Shown here: piece after piece, positions 1-7,179 of the stretch | How the letters are laid out: every line of letters begins with the position of its first letter | How positions within the stretch are numbered: position 1 is the first letter of the stretch | Source: DAOOWV01 sp035371485 | Lineage (GTDB): Bacteria > Patescibacteriota > Dojkabacteria > JAFGLO01 | Direction: 5' to 3' | DNA: 18,063 bases | NCBI GenBank assembly: GCA_035371485.1 | Contig: DAOOWV010000020.1 | Location: 1 to 18,063 of the forward strand | Program-made: the position numbers and the translations under genes | Notes under the pieces: model-generated | Seen by the model: the letters and a program-made list of their open reading frames with translations, nothing else | Database searches by the model: none | What the model was told of the DNA's origin: nothing

Positions 1-138
1 TCTGTTAAATCCCTGGTTAGAAAAGGAGAGGTAAGAATAAATAGAAGAGTAAGAAAATTTGCAAAAACACCTAATAAAAAAATGTTTTACGTATATTTGA
101 AGGACGGTGATAATATAAAAGATTTTAAGGTTTCATAA
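1..138 (+). CDS. rplW: 50S ribosomal protein L23 (uL23), C-terminal part
   Basis: The window opens inside a reading frame of 45 codons ending in TAA. The visible residues are rich in Lys and Arg and finish with KMFYVYLKDGDNIKDFKVS, which fits the last strands of L23, a 23S rRNA-binding protein beside the peptide exit tunnel. The identification leans strongly on position: rplW normally lies directly upstream of rplB, and here the gap is only 7 nt. The start lies outside the window, so length and N-terminus cannot be judged. Confidence 0.8.
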   Translation, partial: SVKSLVRKGEVRINRRVRKFAKTPNKKMFYVYLKDGDNIKDFKVS

Positions 139-145
139 TTAATAT

Positions 146-994
146 ATGGCATTAAAGTTTTATAAACCAACAACTGCATCAAAGAGACACACTGTTCTTG
201 TTGACAGAACTGGGTTGAAAAAAGGTAAACCTGTAAAAAGTTTGACAGTTGCCAAAAAAAGTAATGCAGGTAGAAATAATCAAGGAAGAATAACGGTTAG
301 ACATAGAGGTGGTGGAGTTAAAAGAAGAATAAGAATTTTAGATTTTCAAAGAAATAAATTTGGTATTCCTGCTGTTGTTAAGTCAATAGAGTATGATCCA
401 AATAGATCTGCAAATATAGCATTGTTATTATACAAGGATGGGGAGAGAAGATATATGATTGCCCCAGAAGGATTGGTAGTGGGGAGTATTGTTGAGTCTG
501 GAGAAAAAGTGGATCCGGTAATTGGAAATAGTATGTATTTAGAAAATGTTCCAAGTGGGACTTCTGTTTGTGCTGTAGAAGTTACGCCAGGTGGTGGTGC
601 AAAATTAGCAAGATCTGCAGGACAAAGATTGGTTGTACGTGGTGGTAATGGAAGTGGTTATGCAATTGTGAAAATGCAATCAGGTGAAGTAAGGTTGCTT
701 CATAATAAATGTTTAGCTACTATTGGTGTCGTGGGAAATGCTGATCATTTCAACCGCTCACTTGGTAAGGCTGGTACAAAGAGAAGATTGGGTTGGAGAC
801 CAGAGGTGCGTGGAGTAGCAATGCATGCCGAAGAGCATCCACATGGTGCAGGAGAAGCAAGAAATGGTATTAGAATGGCAAAGGATATTTGGGGAAATAG
901 ACTTGGTAAGAAAACAAGAAAAAATAAAAAAACTGAAAAGTTTATCATTAGTCATAGGATAGCGAAAAGACATGCTAATGGTCTGAAGAATTAG
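146..994 (+). CDS. rplB: 50S ribosomal protein L2 (uL2)
   Basis: Large-subunit protein that helps shape the peptidyl-transferase region and subunit association. It has 282 residues, close to the usual 273-278. The N-terminal OB-like part carries the RHRGGGVKRR motif (about residues 52-61), the SH3-like part follows, and the C-terminal extension holds the rRNA-contacting loop GVAMHAEEHPHGAGEARNG (223-241). In most bacteria this loop reads close to GVAMNPVDHPHGGGEGR, so the HPHG core is kept while neighbouring residues differ. The ATG at 146 follows an AT-only leader without a Shine-Dalgarno sequence. Stop is TAG. Confidence 0.98.
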   Translation: MALKFYKPTTASKRHTVLVDRTGLKKGKPVKSLTVAKKSNAGRNNQGRITVRHRGGGVKRRIRILDFQRNKFGIPAVVKSIEYDPNRSANIALLLYKDGERRYMIAPEGLVVGSIVESGEKVDPVIGNSMYLENVPSGTSVCAVEVTPGGGAKLARSAGQRLVVRGGNGSGYAIVKMQSGEVRLLHNKCLATIGVVGNADHFNRSLGKAGTKRRLGWRPEVRGVAMHAEEHPHGAGEARNGIRMAKDIWGNRLGKKTRKNKKTEKFIISHRIAKRHANGLKN

Positions 995-1014
995 TTAATA
1001 TTTAAATTAGATAT

Positions 1015-1317
1015 ATGTCAAGGTCATTAAAAAAGGGTTTATATATTAACCCCAGAATAGTTGACAAAGTAAAGGTTCTTAAGGATCAGGGAAAGTTTGG
1101 TCCTATTAAGGTTTGGGATAAAGCATGTGTTATTACTCCAGAGATGGTGGGTATGAATTTTGAAATATATGCTGGAAAAAAATTTGTTCCAGTTACAGTA
1201 AATGAATATATGGTTGGTTATAGATTTGGAGAATTTGTGATTACTACCAATTTTAGAGGTCACAGTAAAAAAGGTAAAGTCGCTAAGACTTACGGTAGTG
1301 CAGGAAGATTTGAATAA
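1015..1317 (+). CDS. rpsS: 30S ribosomal protein S19 (uS19)
   Basis: Small-subunit head protein near the decoding region and the S13 contact. The 100-residue protein begins MSRSLKKGLYINPRIVDKV and contains the typical WDKACVITPEMVGMNFEIY segment and the FRGHSKKGKVAK tail, all characteristic of S19. Length is slightly above the usual ~92. It lies 20 nt after rplB in the conserved S10 order. The sequence before the ATG is AT-only with no Shine-Dalgarno motif. Confidence 0.97.
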   Translation: MSRSLKKGLYINPRIVDKVKVLKDQGKFGPIKVWDKACVITPEMVGMNFEIYAGKKFVPVTVNEYMVGYRFGEFVITTNFRGHSKKGKVAKTYGSAGRFE

Positions 1318-1334
1318 GTTGTACTTTTTATTAA

Positions 1335-1691
1335 ATGACTGAAAATGTAAATATAACAAGTAGTTCAATAAGAAGAGGAGTATTTAGTTCCCCTCAGAAG
1401 GCTAGGTTGGTTGCAGATTTAATAAGAGATATGAGTTATTCTGATGCAATTGCCCAGTTAACTGTCTCAGATAAGAAAGTATCTGAAAGTTTTATTAAAG
1501 CTTTGAAAAACGCGTACAATGGTCTTAATGCGAAAATTAGTAACCCCAATATTGAAAGGGTTAAGCTTACGAAAGTTATGGTTGGAGAATCAAAAAAAAT
1601 AAAAGGAATGATTGCGAGGGCTAAGGGGAGAGGTGATAGGACAGTTAGAAGGTTTTGTGATATTTATATAACATTATCTTATAAAGCATAG
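1335..1691 (+). CDS. rplV: 50S ribosomal protein L22 (uL22)
   Basis: L22 binds several 23S rRNA domains and lines the exit tunnel with its long beta-hairpin. The 118-residue product has the N-terminal SPQKARLVADLIRDMS helix typical of L22 and a C-terminal hairpin region containing ARAKGRGDRTVRRFCDIYI, corresponding to the usual PRAxGRAxxIxKRxxHI motif. The gene sits 17 nt after rpsS and 2 nt before rpsC, as expected for the S10 cluster. No Shine-Dalgarno motif precedes the ATG. Confidence 0.96.
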   Translation: MTENVNITSSSIRRGVFSSPQKARLVADLIRDMSYSDAIAQLTVSDKKVSESFIKALKNAYNGLNAKISNPNIERVKLTKVMVGESKKIKGMIARAKGRGDRTVRRFCDIYITLSYKA

Positions 1692-1693
1692 TT

Positions 1694-2311
1694 ATGGGTA
1701 CGAAAATGAATGCAACAGCAATGAGATTAGGGGTTAGTAAAGGTTGGAAATCAAGTTGGTATGCTACAGGTAAACAATATGAGCAATATCTTCACGAGGA
1801 CATTGCTATTCACGATTTGGTTGCTAAGAAGGTTAAATCAGCGGGTTTGGCGGGTGTAAATATCAGAAGAGCTTCTGGAAAAGTTATTATTACGATGAAA
1901 GTTGCAAGACCAGGTGTTGTAATTGGAAGGCAAGGAAGTGGAATCGAAACTTTGAAGCAAGAATTGAAATCTATTGTAAAAGAAGAAATTGATTTGAGAA
2001 TCAAAGAAGTAGAGAGTGTTGAAACCAATGCAAGAATTATTGCTAATAACATCGTAGAAGGTATTGAAAAAAGACAAGCCCCTAAGTTACTTGCTAATGC
2101 AGAGATTAATAAAGCAATGCAGGCTGGAGCTAAAGGAGTTATGATTTGGGTTTCTGGAAGAATTAGAGGTCAGAAAGATGCAAGAAGATTGAAGTTTATT
2201 GATGGATCAGTTCCTTTACAAACAATAAGAGCTGACATTGATTATGCGTGTGAAGTGGCTCAATATCCTAACGCAGGTAAAACAAGCGTTAAGGTTTGGG
2301 TTCATAAATAA
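1694..2311 (+). CDS. rpsC: 30S ribosomal protein S3 (uS3)
   Basis: Small-subunit head protein at the mRNA entry channel. The 205-residue product starts MGTKMNATAMRLGVSKGW, matching the usual MGQKVNPIGxRLG start, and so supports the ATG at 1694 over a later methionine. The KH domain includes VARPGVVIGRQGSGIETL (about residues 72-89, GXXG core GRQG). The C-terminal domain has MIWVSGRIRGQKDARRLKF, the conserved S3 signature. It ends in VKVWVHK without the long tail seen in some bacteria. Confidence 0.97.
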   Translation: MGTKMNATAMRLGVSKGWKSSWYATGKQYEQYLHEDIAIHDLVAKKVKSAGLAGVNIRRASGKVIITMKVARPGVVIGRQGSGIETLKQELKSIVKEEIDLRIKEVESVETNARIIANNIVEGIEKRQAPKLLANAEINKAMQAGAKGVMIWVSGRIRGQKDARRLKFIDGSVPLQTIRADIDYACEVAQYPNAGKTSVKVWVHK

Positions 2312-2313
2312 AT

Positions 2314-2341
2314 TTGGAGAAAAGTAATTTTTAGATAGAAT
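2314..2341 (+). promoter_or_regulatory. possible sigma70-type promoter giving a leaderless rplP mRNA
   Basis: In the unusually wide 37-nt gap between rpsC and rplP there is a TTGGAG hexamer (2314-2319), a 16-nt spacer and TAGAAT (2336-2341). Only 7 nt separate the -10-like box from the rplP ATG, so transcription would begin at or near the A of the start codon. In such AT-rich DNA a chance match is quite possible. This is an inference from spacing and consensus only. Confidence 0.35.
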
Positions 2342-2348
2342 AAAACTT

Positions 2349-2750
2349 ATGTTACAGCCAAAAAAGACACAATATACAAAGATTTTTACTAAGGTTCCTA
2401 GGGGAGTTTCAAGTACTTGTACTGACCTCGCATTTGGAGAATATGGTTTAAAAACTGTAGAAAATGGATTCGTTACGTCTAATCAAATAGAGGCTGTGAG
2501 AATGGCATTAAGTAAGAGTATTAAAAGAAAAGGTAAAGTCTGGGTTAGAATTTTTCCTGATTTGCCCGTTACTAAGAAGCCTACGAGTAGAATGGGTGGT
2601 GGTAAAAGTCCAATTGATAAATGGGTTACAGGTGTAAAAAAAGGTAAAATAATGTTTGAAATAGGTGGAATAACAGATAAAATGGCTCAAGAGGCGTTTA
2701 GAGTGGCAAGTAAAAAATTGCCAGTTAAAATTAAAATGGTTAGTAAATAA
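2349..2750 (+). CDS. rplP: 50S ribosomal protein L16 (uL16)
   Basis: L16 binds near the A site and the base of the central protuberance and is needed late in 50S assembly. The 133 residues match the family from end to end: MLQPKKTQYTKIF start, LAFGEYGLKTVENGFVTSNQIEAVR segment, WVRIFPDLPVTKKP (about residues 65-78), the SRMGGGKSPIDKWV loop and a C-terminal REAF-like helix. The gene follows a 37-nt gap that may hold its own promoter and is followed 3 nt later by rpmC. Confidence 0.97.
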   Translation: MLQPKKTQYTKIFTKVPRGVSSTCTDLAFGEYGLKTVENGFVTSNQIEAVRMALSKSIKRKGKVWVRIFPDLPVTKKPTSRMGGGKSPIDKWVTGVKKGKIMFEIGGITDKMAQEAFRVASKKLPVKIKMVSK

Positions 2751-2753
2751 GTC

Positions 2754-2936
2754 ATGGCAAAGAAAACTGTTTCAGAATATAAAGATATGAAATTAGAGGA
2801 CTTAATGAAAGAACTTAGCAAATTTAAAGCTGAGCTTTCCAAGATGACTTGGGCTAAATCTATGGGTAAAATTGGGAGTACAAAAGAGTTAAAGAAGAAA
2901 ATTGCAAAAATTATGACTGAGATTAATTCGAGATAA
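2754..2936 (+). CDS. rpmC: 50S ribosomal protein L29 (uL29)
   Basis: Small two-helix protein near the exit tunnel, part of the docking surface for chaperones and SRP. The 60-residue product is mostly charged helix with the pattern MKLEDLMKELSKFKAELSK, followed by a second helix KELKKKIAKIMTEINSR, as in L29. It is recognised by length, helix pattern and its fixed place between rplP and rpsQ. It starts 3 nt after the rplP stop, and there is no Shine-Dalgarno motif. Confidence 0.93.
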   Translation: MAKKTVSEYKDMKLEDLMKELSKFKAELSKMTWAKSMGKIGSTKELKKKIAKIMTEINSR

Positions 2937-2954
2937 TTTTGAAATGTTTATAAG

Positions 2955-3182
2955 ATGGCAAAATTGATTTTAGACGGAAAGATTGTTAGTGCAAAAATGA
3001 CAGGAACTGTTGTTGTAGAAGTTGTTTCTTATGTTTCTCATCCGATTTACAAAAAGAAGGTGAGAAAGACTAAGAAATATCTTGCAGATAATAATGGTTT
3101 GGAGTTGACTGAAGGACAAAAAGTTAAAATAGTTGAAAATATACCTATTTCTAAGAAAAAGAGATGGGTCGTTATTAAATAA
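2955..3182 (+). CDS. rpsQ: 30S ribosomal protein S17 (uS17)
   Basis: OB-fold protein that binds 16S rRNA early in 30S assembly. The 75-residue product carries the S17 pattern: GKIVSAKMTGTVVVEV, then HPIYKKKVRKTKKYLA, a short EGQKVKIVE segment and ISKKKRWVVI at the end, equivalent to the usual SKTKRWRVV. Length is slightly below the common ~80-85. It lies 18 nt after rpmC and 17 nt before rplN. Confidence 0.95.
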   Translation: MAKLILDGKIVSAKMTGTVVVEVVSYVSHPIYKKKVRKTKKYLADNNGLELTEGQKVKIVENIPISKKKRWVVIK

Positions 3183-3199
3183 ATATTTATTCGATTAAT

Positions 3200-3574
3200 A
3201 TGTTACAAAGAGGTAGTACAGTAAAAATTACAGACAATTCTGGTGGAAAGTTAGGAATGATAATTGGTACTTATGGTGGTCATAAAGTAAGAGCAGTTAA
3301 GGTTGGTGATATTGTAAAGGTAGTTGTTAAAAAAGCTTTACCAGTTGGTGCGGCTCAGAATCACCAGAAGTTTAGAGCTGTGGTTGTTAGAACAAAAAAA
3401 GAATTGATACGAGAAGATGGCTCATATATAAGATTTGACGATAATGCTGTAGTTATTTTAGCTGATAACAGTGGTAAAGATCCATTGGGAACTAGAATTT
3501 TTGGACCAGTTGCCCGTGAAATAAAAAATGGTGGTTTTAATAAAATAATTTCTTTAGCACCAGAAGTATTATGA
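3200..3574 (+). CDS. rplN: 50S ribosomal protein L14 (uL14)
   Basis: Beta-barrel protein at the subunit interface that contacts 16S rRNA. The 124 residues begin MLQRGSTVKITDNSGGKLGMI and include the family's RAVVVRTKKELIREDGSYIRFDDNA block and the FGPVAREI segment, ending KIISLAPEVL exactly where L14 normally ends. The stop is TGA, overlapping the rplX start as ATGA (4-nt overlap, consistent with translational coupling). Because termination at this TGA gives the standard C-terminus, UGA is very probably a true stop here. Confidence 0.98.
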   Translation: MLQRGSTVKITDNSGGKLGMIIGTYGGHKVRAVKVGDIVKVVVKKALPVGAAQNHQKFRAVVVRTKKELIREDGSYIRFDDNAVVILADNSGKDPLGTRIFGPVAREIKNGGFNKIISLAPEVL

Positions 3575-3963
3575 AAATAAGAGCAGGCGATATTGTAAAA
3601 GTTTTGAGAGGAAAAGATGCAGGACATAGTTCTGTAGTTGAGAAAGTTTTTCCAAAGAAAGGTAAGATAATGATAAAGGGTGTAAATGAAGTTAAGAGAC
3701 ATCTTAAGGTCAACGACAAGGGTGAAGGTGGAATAGTAACTGTATCGAAGCCATTGGATGCTTCAAAGGTTATGGTTGTTTGTCCTGATTGTGGAAAAAC
3801 AACGAGAATCGGTTATAAGATAATTGATGGCAAAAAAATAAGATATTGTAAGAAATGCTCCAAAACGATTAGTAATGTAAAAAAGGTTGAAAAAGCTAAG
3901 GAAGAAGATGTGAAAAAAGAAGTAAAAACTAAAAAAGATAAAATAAAGAAGGAGAGTAAATAA
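3571..3963 (+). CDS. rplX: 50S ribosomal protein L24 (uL24) with zinc-ribbon-like segment and Lys/Glu-rich tail
   Basis: L24 is a primary assembly protein of the 50S subunit near the exit tunnel. Residues 1-60 form the KOW part (IRAGDIVKVLRGKDAG and MIKGVNEVKRHLK). A CPDC/CKKC quartet follows (C71, C74, C93, C96); the same spacing occurs in long bacterial L24 proteins and looks like a zinc ribbon. Residues about 102-130 form a tail almost entirely of Lys, Glu and Asp, taking the protein to 130 residues against the usual ~103. A very similar tail occurs on S5 in this window. It overlaps rplN by 4 nt. Confidence 0.96.
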   Translation: MKIRAGDIVKVLRGKDAGHSSVVEKVFPKKGKIMIKGVNEVKRHLKVNDKGEGGIVTVSKPLDASKVMVVCPDCGKTTRIGYKIIDGKKIRYCKKCSKTISNVKKVEKAKEEDVKKEVKTKKDKIKKESK

Positions 3964-3965
3964 AA

Positions 3966-4505
3966 ATGGATACACAGATTAAGAAAAACTATTCAGAAGT
4001 TATAAACAAATTGTCAAAGGAAGATTTTGGTGGAAATATTATGTCTGTTCCCAGGTTGAAAAAGATAGTCATCAATTCAGGGATCGGTCATGGTGAAAAG
4101 GATCCAACATTAAAGGATGATGTTTTTAAAATTTTGGAGAATATTTCTGGACAGAAGCCTGTTTTAACAAAGGCTAAAAAATCTGTTTCAAATTTTTCTG
4201 TCAGAATAGGGATGCCAATAGGAGTTATGGTTACCCTTCGAGGAAAGAAAATGTGGGATTTTGTTGAAAAGTTTGTGACTTTGGTTTTACCAAGAGTTCG
4301 AGATTTTAGAGGTTTAAAGAAAAGAAATATTGACCAAAGTGGAAATTTGAATGTTGGGATTTTGGAGCATAGAGTTTTTCTAGAAATTGATCCAAACGAT
4401 ATGTCAAAAAATAGAAGTTTACAGGTAACTTTTGTCACAGACGATTGTGATCAAGAAGTTGCGTATAAGTTATTTCAGGGAATGGGATTCCCTTTTATTG
4501 ATTAA
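3966..4505 (+). CDS. rplE: 50S ribosomal protein L5 (uL5)
   Basis: Central-protuberance protein that binds 5S rRNA and contacts the P-site tRNA. The 179 residues contain the family blocks VPRLKKIVINSGIG, ILENISGQKPVLTKAKKS, the RIGMPIGVMVTLRGKKMWDF segment and RDFRGL. It starts 2 nt after rplX. This is the only start in the locus with a GGAG upstream (11 nt before ATG), but that GGAG lies inside the Lys-rich codons of the rplX tail and may be coincidental. Confidence 0.97.
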   Translation: MDTQIKKNYSEVINKLSKEDFGGNIMSVPRLKKIVINSGIGHGEKDPTLKDDVFKILENISGQKPVLTKAKKSVSNFSVRIGMPIGVMVTLRGKKMWDFVEKFVTLVLPRVRDFRGLKKRNIDQSGNLNVGILEHRVFLEIDPNDMSKNRSLQVTFVTDDCDQEVAYKLFQGMGFPFID

Positions 4506-4520
4506 ATTATTAGTTAAAGT

Positions 4521-4715
4521 ATGGCAACAAAAGCTGGTTGGGTACAATATATGAAATTACAGAAGAAAGCTAAATTCACTGTAAGAAAATATAATCGATG
4601 CAAAAGATGTGGAAGATCGAGAGCTATTTTCAGAGAATTTGGTTTGTGTAGGATTTGTTTTAGAGAGCTTGCTCATGAGGGAAAGATTCCAGGTGTAACA
4701 AAGAGTAGTTGGTAA
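4521..4715 (+). CDS. rpsN: 30S ribosomal protein S14, zinc-binding type (uS14)
   Basis: Small-subunit head protein. The 64-residue length and four cysteines in RCKRCGRSRAIFREFGLC plus RICF (C27, C30, C43, C46) identify the short zinc-binding S14 form rather than the longer zinc-independent paralogue. The C-terminus AHEGKIPGVTKSSW is also standard. It sits 15 nt after rplE and 42 nt before rpsH, as expected for the spc order. Confidence 0.97.
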   Translation: MATKAGWVQYMKLQKKAKFTVRKYNRCKRCGRSRAIFREFGLCRICFRELAHEGKIPGVTKSSW

Positions 4716-4757
4716 TTAAATGTTTTAGAATTTAATTTTTTATATTTTTTTGAAAGC

Positions 4758-5159
4758 ATGGTAAATGATAGAATAGGAGATACAATTACAAGAATGTACA
4801 ATGCTTCTGTTAGAGGTAAGAAAGAAATTGAGGTTTTATATAGCATGGAAGTGGTTAGGTTGTTGGAAGTACTTAAAAGAACTGAATTTATTGAAGATTT
4901 TAGAATTGAAAAAGATGAAGACTCATCATTTTCAAAAATAATAGTTGTGCTAAAATATGATTCCTTGAAGAAACCAAAGATTACTAATGTAAGACGAATT
5001 TCGAAACCTGGATGTAGAATTTACCATAGGCATTCACAAGTTAAAAAGGTGTTGCAAGGTTATGGTATTGGTGTTTATTCTACAAGTATTGGAGTTTTGT
5101 CAGACAAGGAAGCTTATCAAAAGGGGGTGGGTGGAGAATATTGGTGTGAGATTTTTTAA
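4758..5159 (+). CDS. rpsH: 30S ribosomal protein S8 (uS8)
   Basis: S8 binds the central domain of 16S rRNA and in E. coli also represses the spc operon. The 133-residue product starts NDRIGDTITRMYNASVRGKKE, typical of S8, and ends with the signature STSIGVLSDKEAYQKGVGGEYWCEIF, matching the family's C-terminal STxxGxxxxxxARxxxVGGExxC. The upstream 42 nt are T-rich with no Shine-Dalgarno and no convincing promoter or S8-binding hairpin. Confidence 0.97.
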   Translation: MVNDRIGDTITRMYNASVRGKKEIEVLYSMEVVRLLEVLKRTEFIEDFRIEKDEDSSFSKIIVVLKYDSLKKPKITNVRRISKPGCRIYHRHSQVKKVLQGYGIGVYSTSIGVLSDKEAYQKGVGGEYWCEIF

Positions 5160-5182
5160 TAATAATTTAATTTTTTGTTATT

Positions 5183-5725
5183 GTGTCAAGAATTGGAGTT
5201 ATGCCTATACAAATACCCGAATCAGTTAATGTTAACATTGAAGGTGGTTCAGTCAAGATTACCGGTCCGAAAGGTGAGACCAAGTTTAATGTACCTAAGA
5301 ATATTACTGTAAAGGTTGACAATAATACTATTTTAATAAGTAGGAGTGGTGAGGATAAGCTCACTAAATCATTACATGGAACTGTAAGAGCTACTTTGGC
5401 TAATATGATAATAGGAGTTGTTTCAGGTTATCAAAAAGTATTAAAAATTGAGGGTATAGGTTATAGATCAGAACTAAATGGAAATGTTTTATCATTAAAA
5501 GTTGGTAAAACACATTTAATAAAGATTCAGTGTCCTGAAGGATTAAATGTTCAGGTAAATGATGCTGTCGAAATAGTTATTAGTGGAGTTGATAAACAAT
5601 TAGTGGGTGAGTTTGCTGCAAAGGTAAGGGCTAATAAAAAACCTGAGCCTTATAAAGGAAAAGGTATAAGGTATAGTGACGAATATGTCAGAAGAAAGAC
5701 GCCAAAAGCATTGTCTGCGGCATAA
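5183..5725 (+). CDS. rplF: 50S ribosomal protein L6 (uL6)
   Basis: L6 lies near the sarcin-ricin loop and the factor-binding site. The 180 residues start SRIGVMPIQIPESVNV and contain two L6 repeats; the second ends with KPEPYKGKGIRYSDEYVRRK, the diagnostic C-terminal motif. The start codon is GTG at 5183, chosen because the family start (SRIGxxPIxIP) follows immediately. The leader is T-rich without a ribosome-binding motif. The gene lies 23 nt after rpsH. Confidence 0.97.
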   Translation: MSRIGVMPIQIPESVNVNIEGGSVKITGPKGETKFNVPKNITVKVDNNTILISRSGEDKLTKSLHGTVRATLANMIIGVVSGYQKVLKIEGIGYRSELNGNVLSLKVGKTHLIKIQCPEGLNVQVNDAVEIVISGVDKQLVGEFAAKVRANKKPEPYKGKGIRYSDEYVRRKTPKALSAA

Positions 5726-5753
5726 AATTTAATATTAATTATTGAAATTAAAG

Positions 5754-6095
5754 ATGAGAGACAGAATTGTAAGGAGAAAAGTTAGAAGAATGAGTATCAG
5801 GAAAAAAATTAGTGGTACTAAGATCAGACCAAGAGTTGCTGTTTTCAGATCAAATAAAAGTGTATATGTTCAGGTAATAGATGATGATAGTGCTAAAACC
5901 TTATACGGATGCTCTGAAAAAGGTATTGAGGCAGCAAAAGAGAAGACTAAGTGGTTTGGAGTTGGAGAAAAAATTGGGAAGAAACTTAACGAATTGAAAA
6001 TTGAATCTATAGTCTTTGATAGAGGTGGCTATAGATATATTGGAAGAGTAAAAGATATTGCAGAAGGTATTCGTTCGAAGAATATAAATTTTTAA
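5754..6095 (+). CDS. rplR: 50S ribosomal protein L18 (uL18)
   Basis: L18 binds 5S rRNA together with L5. The recognisable part is RKKISGTKIRPRVAVFRSNK followed by VYVQVIDDDSAKTL and the C-terminal VFDRGGYRYIGRVKDIAEGIR, equivalent to the family's FDRGGxxYHGRVKALAdxaR. The ATG at 5754 gives 113 residues; a TTG at 5742 would add four (Leu/Met-Lys-Leu-Lys) and is possible because neither has a ribosome-binding site. The basic N-terminus before the RKK motif is typical. Confidence 0.95.
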   Translation: MRDRIVRRKVRRMSIRKKISGTKIRPRVAVFRSNKSVYVQVIDDDSAKTLYGCSEKGIEAAKEKTKWFGVGEKIGKKLNELKIESIVFDRGGYRYIGRVKDIAEGIRSKNINF

Positions 6096-6107
6096 AGTTA
6101 TTTTATA

Positions 6108-6710
6108 GTGGATGAGTTAATAAGAAATAAATCAAAAAATAAAGGTAAAAGGGAAGAAGTTGACACTAAACCCAAATTCGACAGAAGAGTAGTTAGTGTT
6201 AGAAGAGTAGCAAAGGTTAGATCAGGAGATAAACTTTTGGGTTTTAGTACCTTAGTTGTTGTGGGTGATAGAAAAGGAAAAGTAGGCGTGGCTGTTAGAA
6301 AAGGACGTGATACTCGAAATGCAATTAACAAAGCTGGTACCGTTGCTGAGAAAAATATGTTTAAGGTACCAATGGTTGGAACGACAATTCCTCATGAAGT
6401 GAAAAATAACTTTGGTTCAGCATATGTTATGTTAAAACCAGCTCCAAAGGGAACTGGTATTATTGCTGGTGGGGCTGTACGTGCTGTTTTAGAGGCTGCT
6501 GGTATTAGAGATATTGTTTCCAAACAAATTGGAAAAGGAAATGCAATTAATAATGCATACTGCACATTCTATGCTTTACAAAAATTACATAAAGTTGAAA
6601 GGTTTGTTAAGCCTAAGAAAATAGAAAAAGTTGAAGTAAAAGAAACAGCTAAAGAAGAAGTAAAGACTAAAGCTGTTAAAACTAAAAAAGATAATATAGC
6701 AAAAGATTAG
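6108..6710 (+). CDS. rpsE: 30S ribosomal protein S5 (uS5) with Lys/Glu-rich C-terminal tail
   Basis: S5 lies at the mRNA entry side and affects decoding accuracy. It contains the double-stranded-RNA-binding-like part (VVSVRRVAKVRSGDKLLGFS and VVVGDRKGKVGVAVRKG) and the C-terminal domain with PAPKGTGIIAGGAVRAVLEAAGIRD split over residues 111-135. Residues about 168-200 are a Lys/Glu/Thr/Val-rich tail absent from typical ~166-residue S5; its KTKKDNIAKD end resembles the L24 tail. The GTG start at 6108 is the only plausible one. Stop TAG is 1 nt from rplO, leaving no room for rpmD (L30). Confidence 0.96.
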   Translation: MDELIRNKSKNKGKREEVDTKPKFDRRVVSVRRVAKVRSGDKLLGFSTLVVVGDRKGKVGVAVRKGRDTRNAINKAGTVAEKNMFKVPMVGTTIPHEVKNNFGSAYVMLKPAPKGTGIIAGGAVRAVLEAAGIRDIVSKQIGKGNAINNAYCTFYALQKLHKVERFVKPKKIEKVEVKETAKEEVKTKAVKTKKDNIAKD

Positions 6711-6711
6711 T

Positions 6712-7179
6712 ATGGGTATTATATCGACAATTACACAAGACAGAATTACTGAAAACAAAAGCAAGCGTGTTGGGAGAGGTTATGGAAGTGGAAAAGGTGG
6801 ACATACTGTTGGTAGAGGTCAGAAGGGACAGAAATCAAGAGGAAGTAGCAAGATTAAAGTCGGTTTTGCTGGAAGACAAACTCCACTTCATGAACAATTA
6901 CCAAAATTTAGGGGTACAACAAGAAGAAATATCGGTGTGAGAAAGGAAAATGGAGTTGTAAATCTTTCCGATGTAAACAAATATTTTTCAGACGGTGAGG
7001 TTGTTTCAGTATCTTCATTGAGAAATAAGGGAATGGTTTCCTCAAAGTATCCAGTCGTTAAGATTTTAGGACAAGGAAAGTTAGAGAAAAAAGTAATCAT
7101 TGATAAGAATATTTTACTTTCAAAGCCTACTATTGAAAAATTAAAAAAGGCGGGTATTAAAATAGAAAATGAGGCTTAA
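6712..7179 (+). CDS. rplO: 50S ribosomal protein L15 (uL15)
   Basis: Late-assembly 50S protein with a long N-terminal extension threading through rRNA. The diagnostic Gly/Arg-rich part GRGYGSGKGGHTVGRGQKGQ (about residues 22-41) is followed by GFAGRQTPLHEQLPKFRGTT and a C-terminal domain ending in LKKAGIKIENEA. Length 155 is normal. It directly follows rpsE (1 nt) and its end overlaps the secY start by 11 nt, suggesting coupled translation of SecY. Confidence 0.97.
   Translation: MGIISTITQDRITENKSKRVGRGYGSGKGGHTVGRGQKGQKSRGSSKIKVGFAGRQTPLHEQLPKFRGTTRRNIGVRKENGVVNLSDVNKYFSDGEVVSVSSLRNKGMVSSKYPVVKILGQGKLEKKVIIDKNILLSKPTIEKLKKAGIKIENEA

Noticed and set aside
1039..1368. 109-codon minus-strand reading frame opposite rpsS
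   Set aside because: It lies antisense to a clear S19 gene, has low-complexity Asn/Phe/Lys composition and matches no family I recognise; similar shadow frames occur across the whole locus.
3950..3966. GGAG before rplE as a true Shine-Dalgarno site
   Set aside because: It consists of Lys/Glu codons at the end of rplX, is spaced rather far from the ATG, and no other gene in the locus has a comparable motif.
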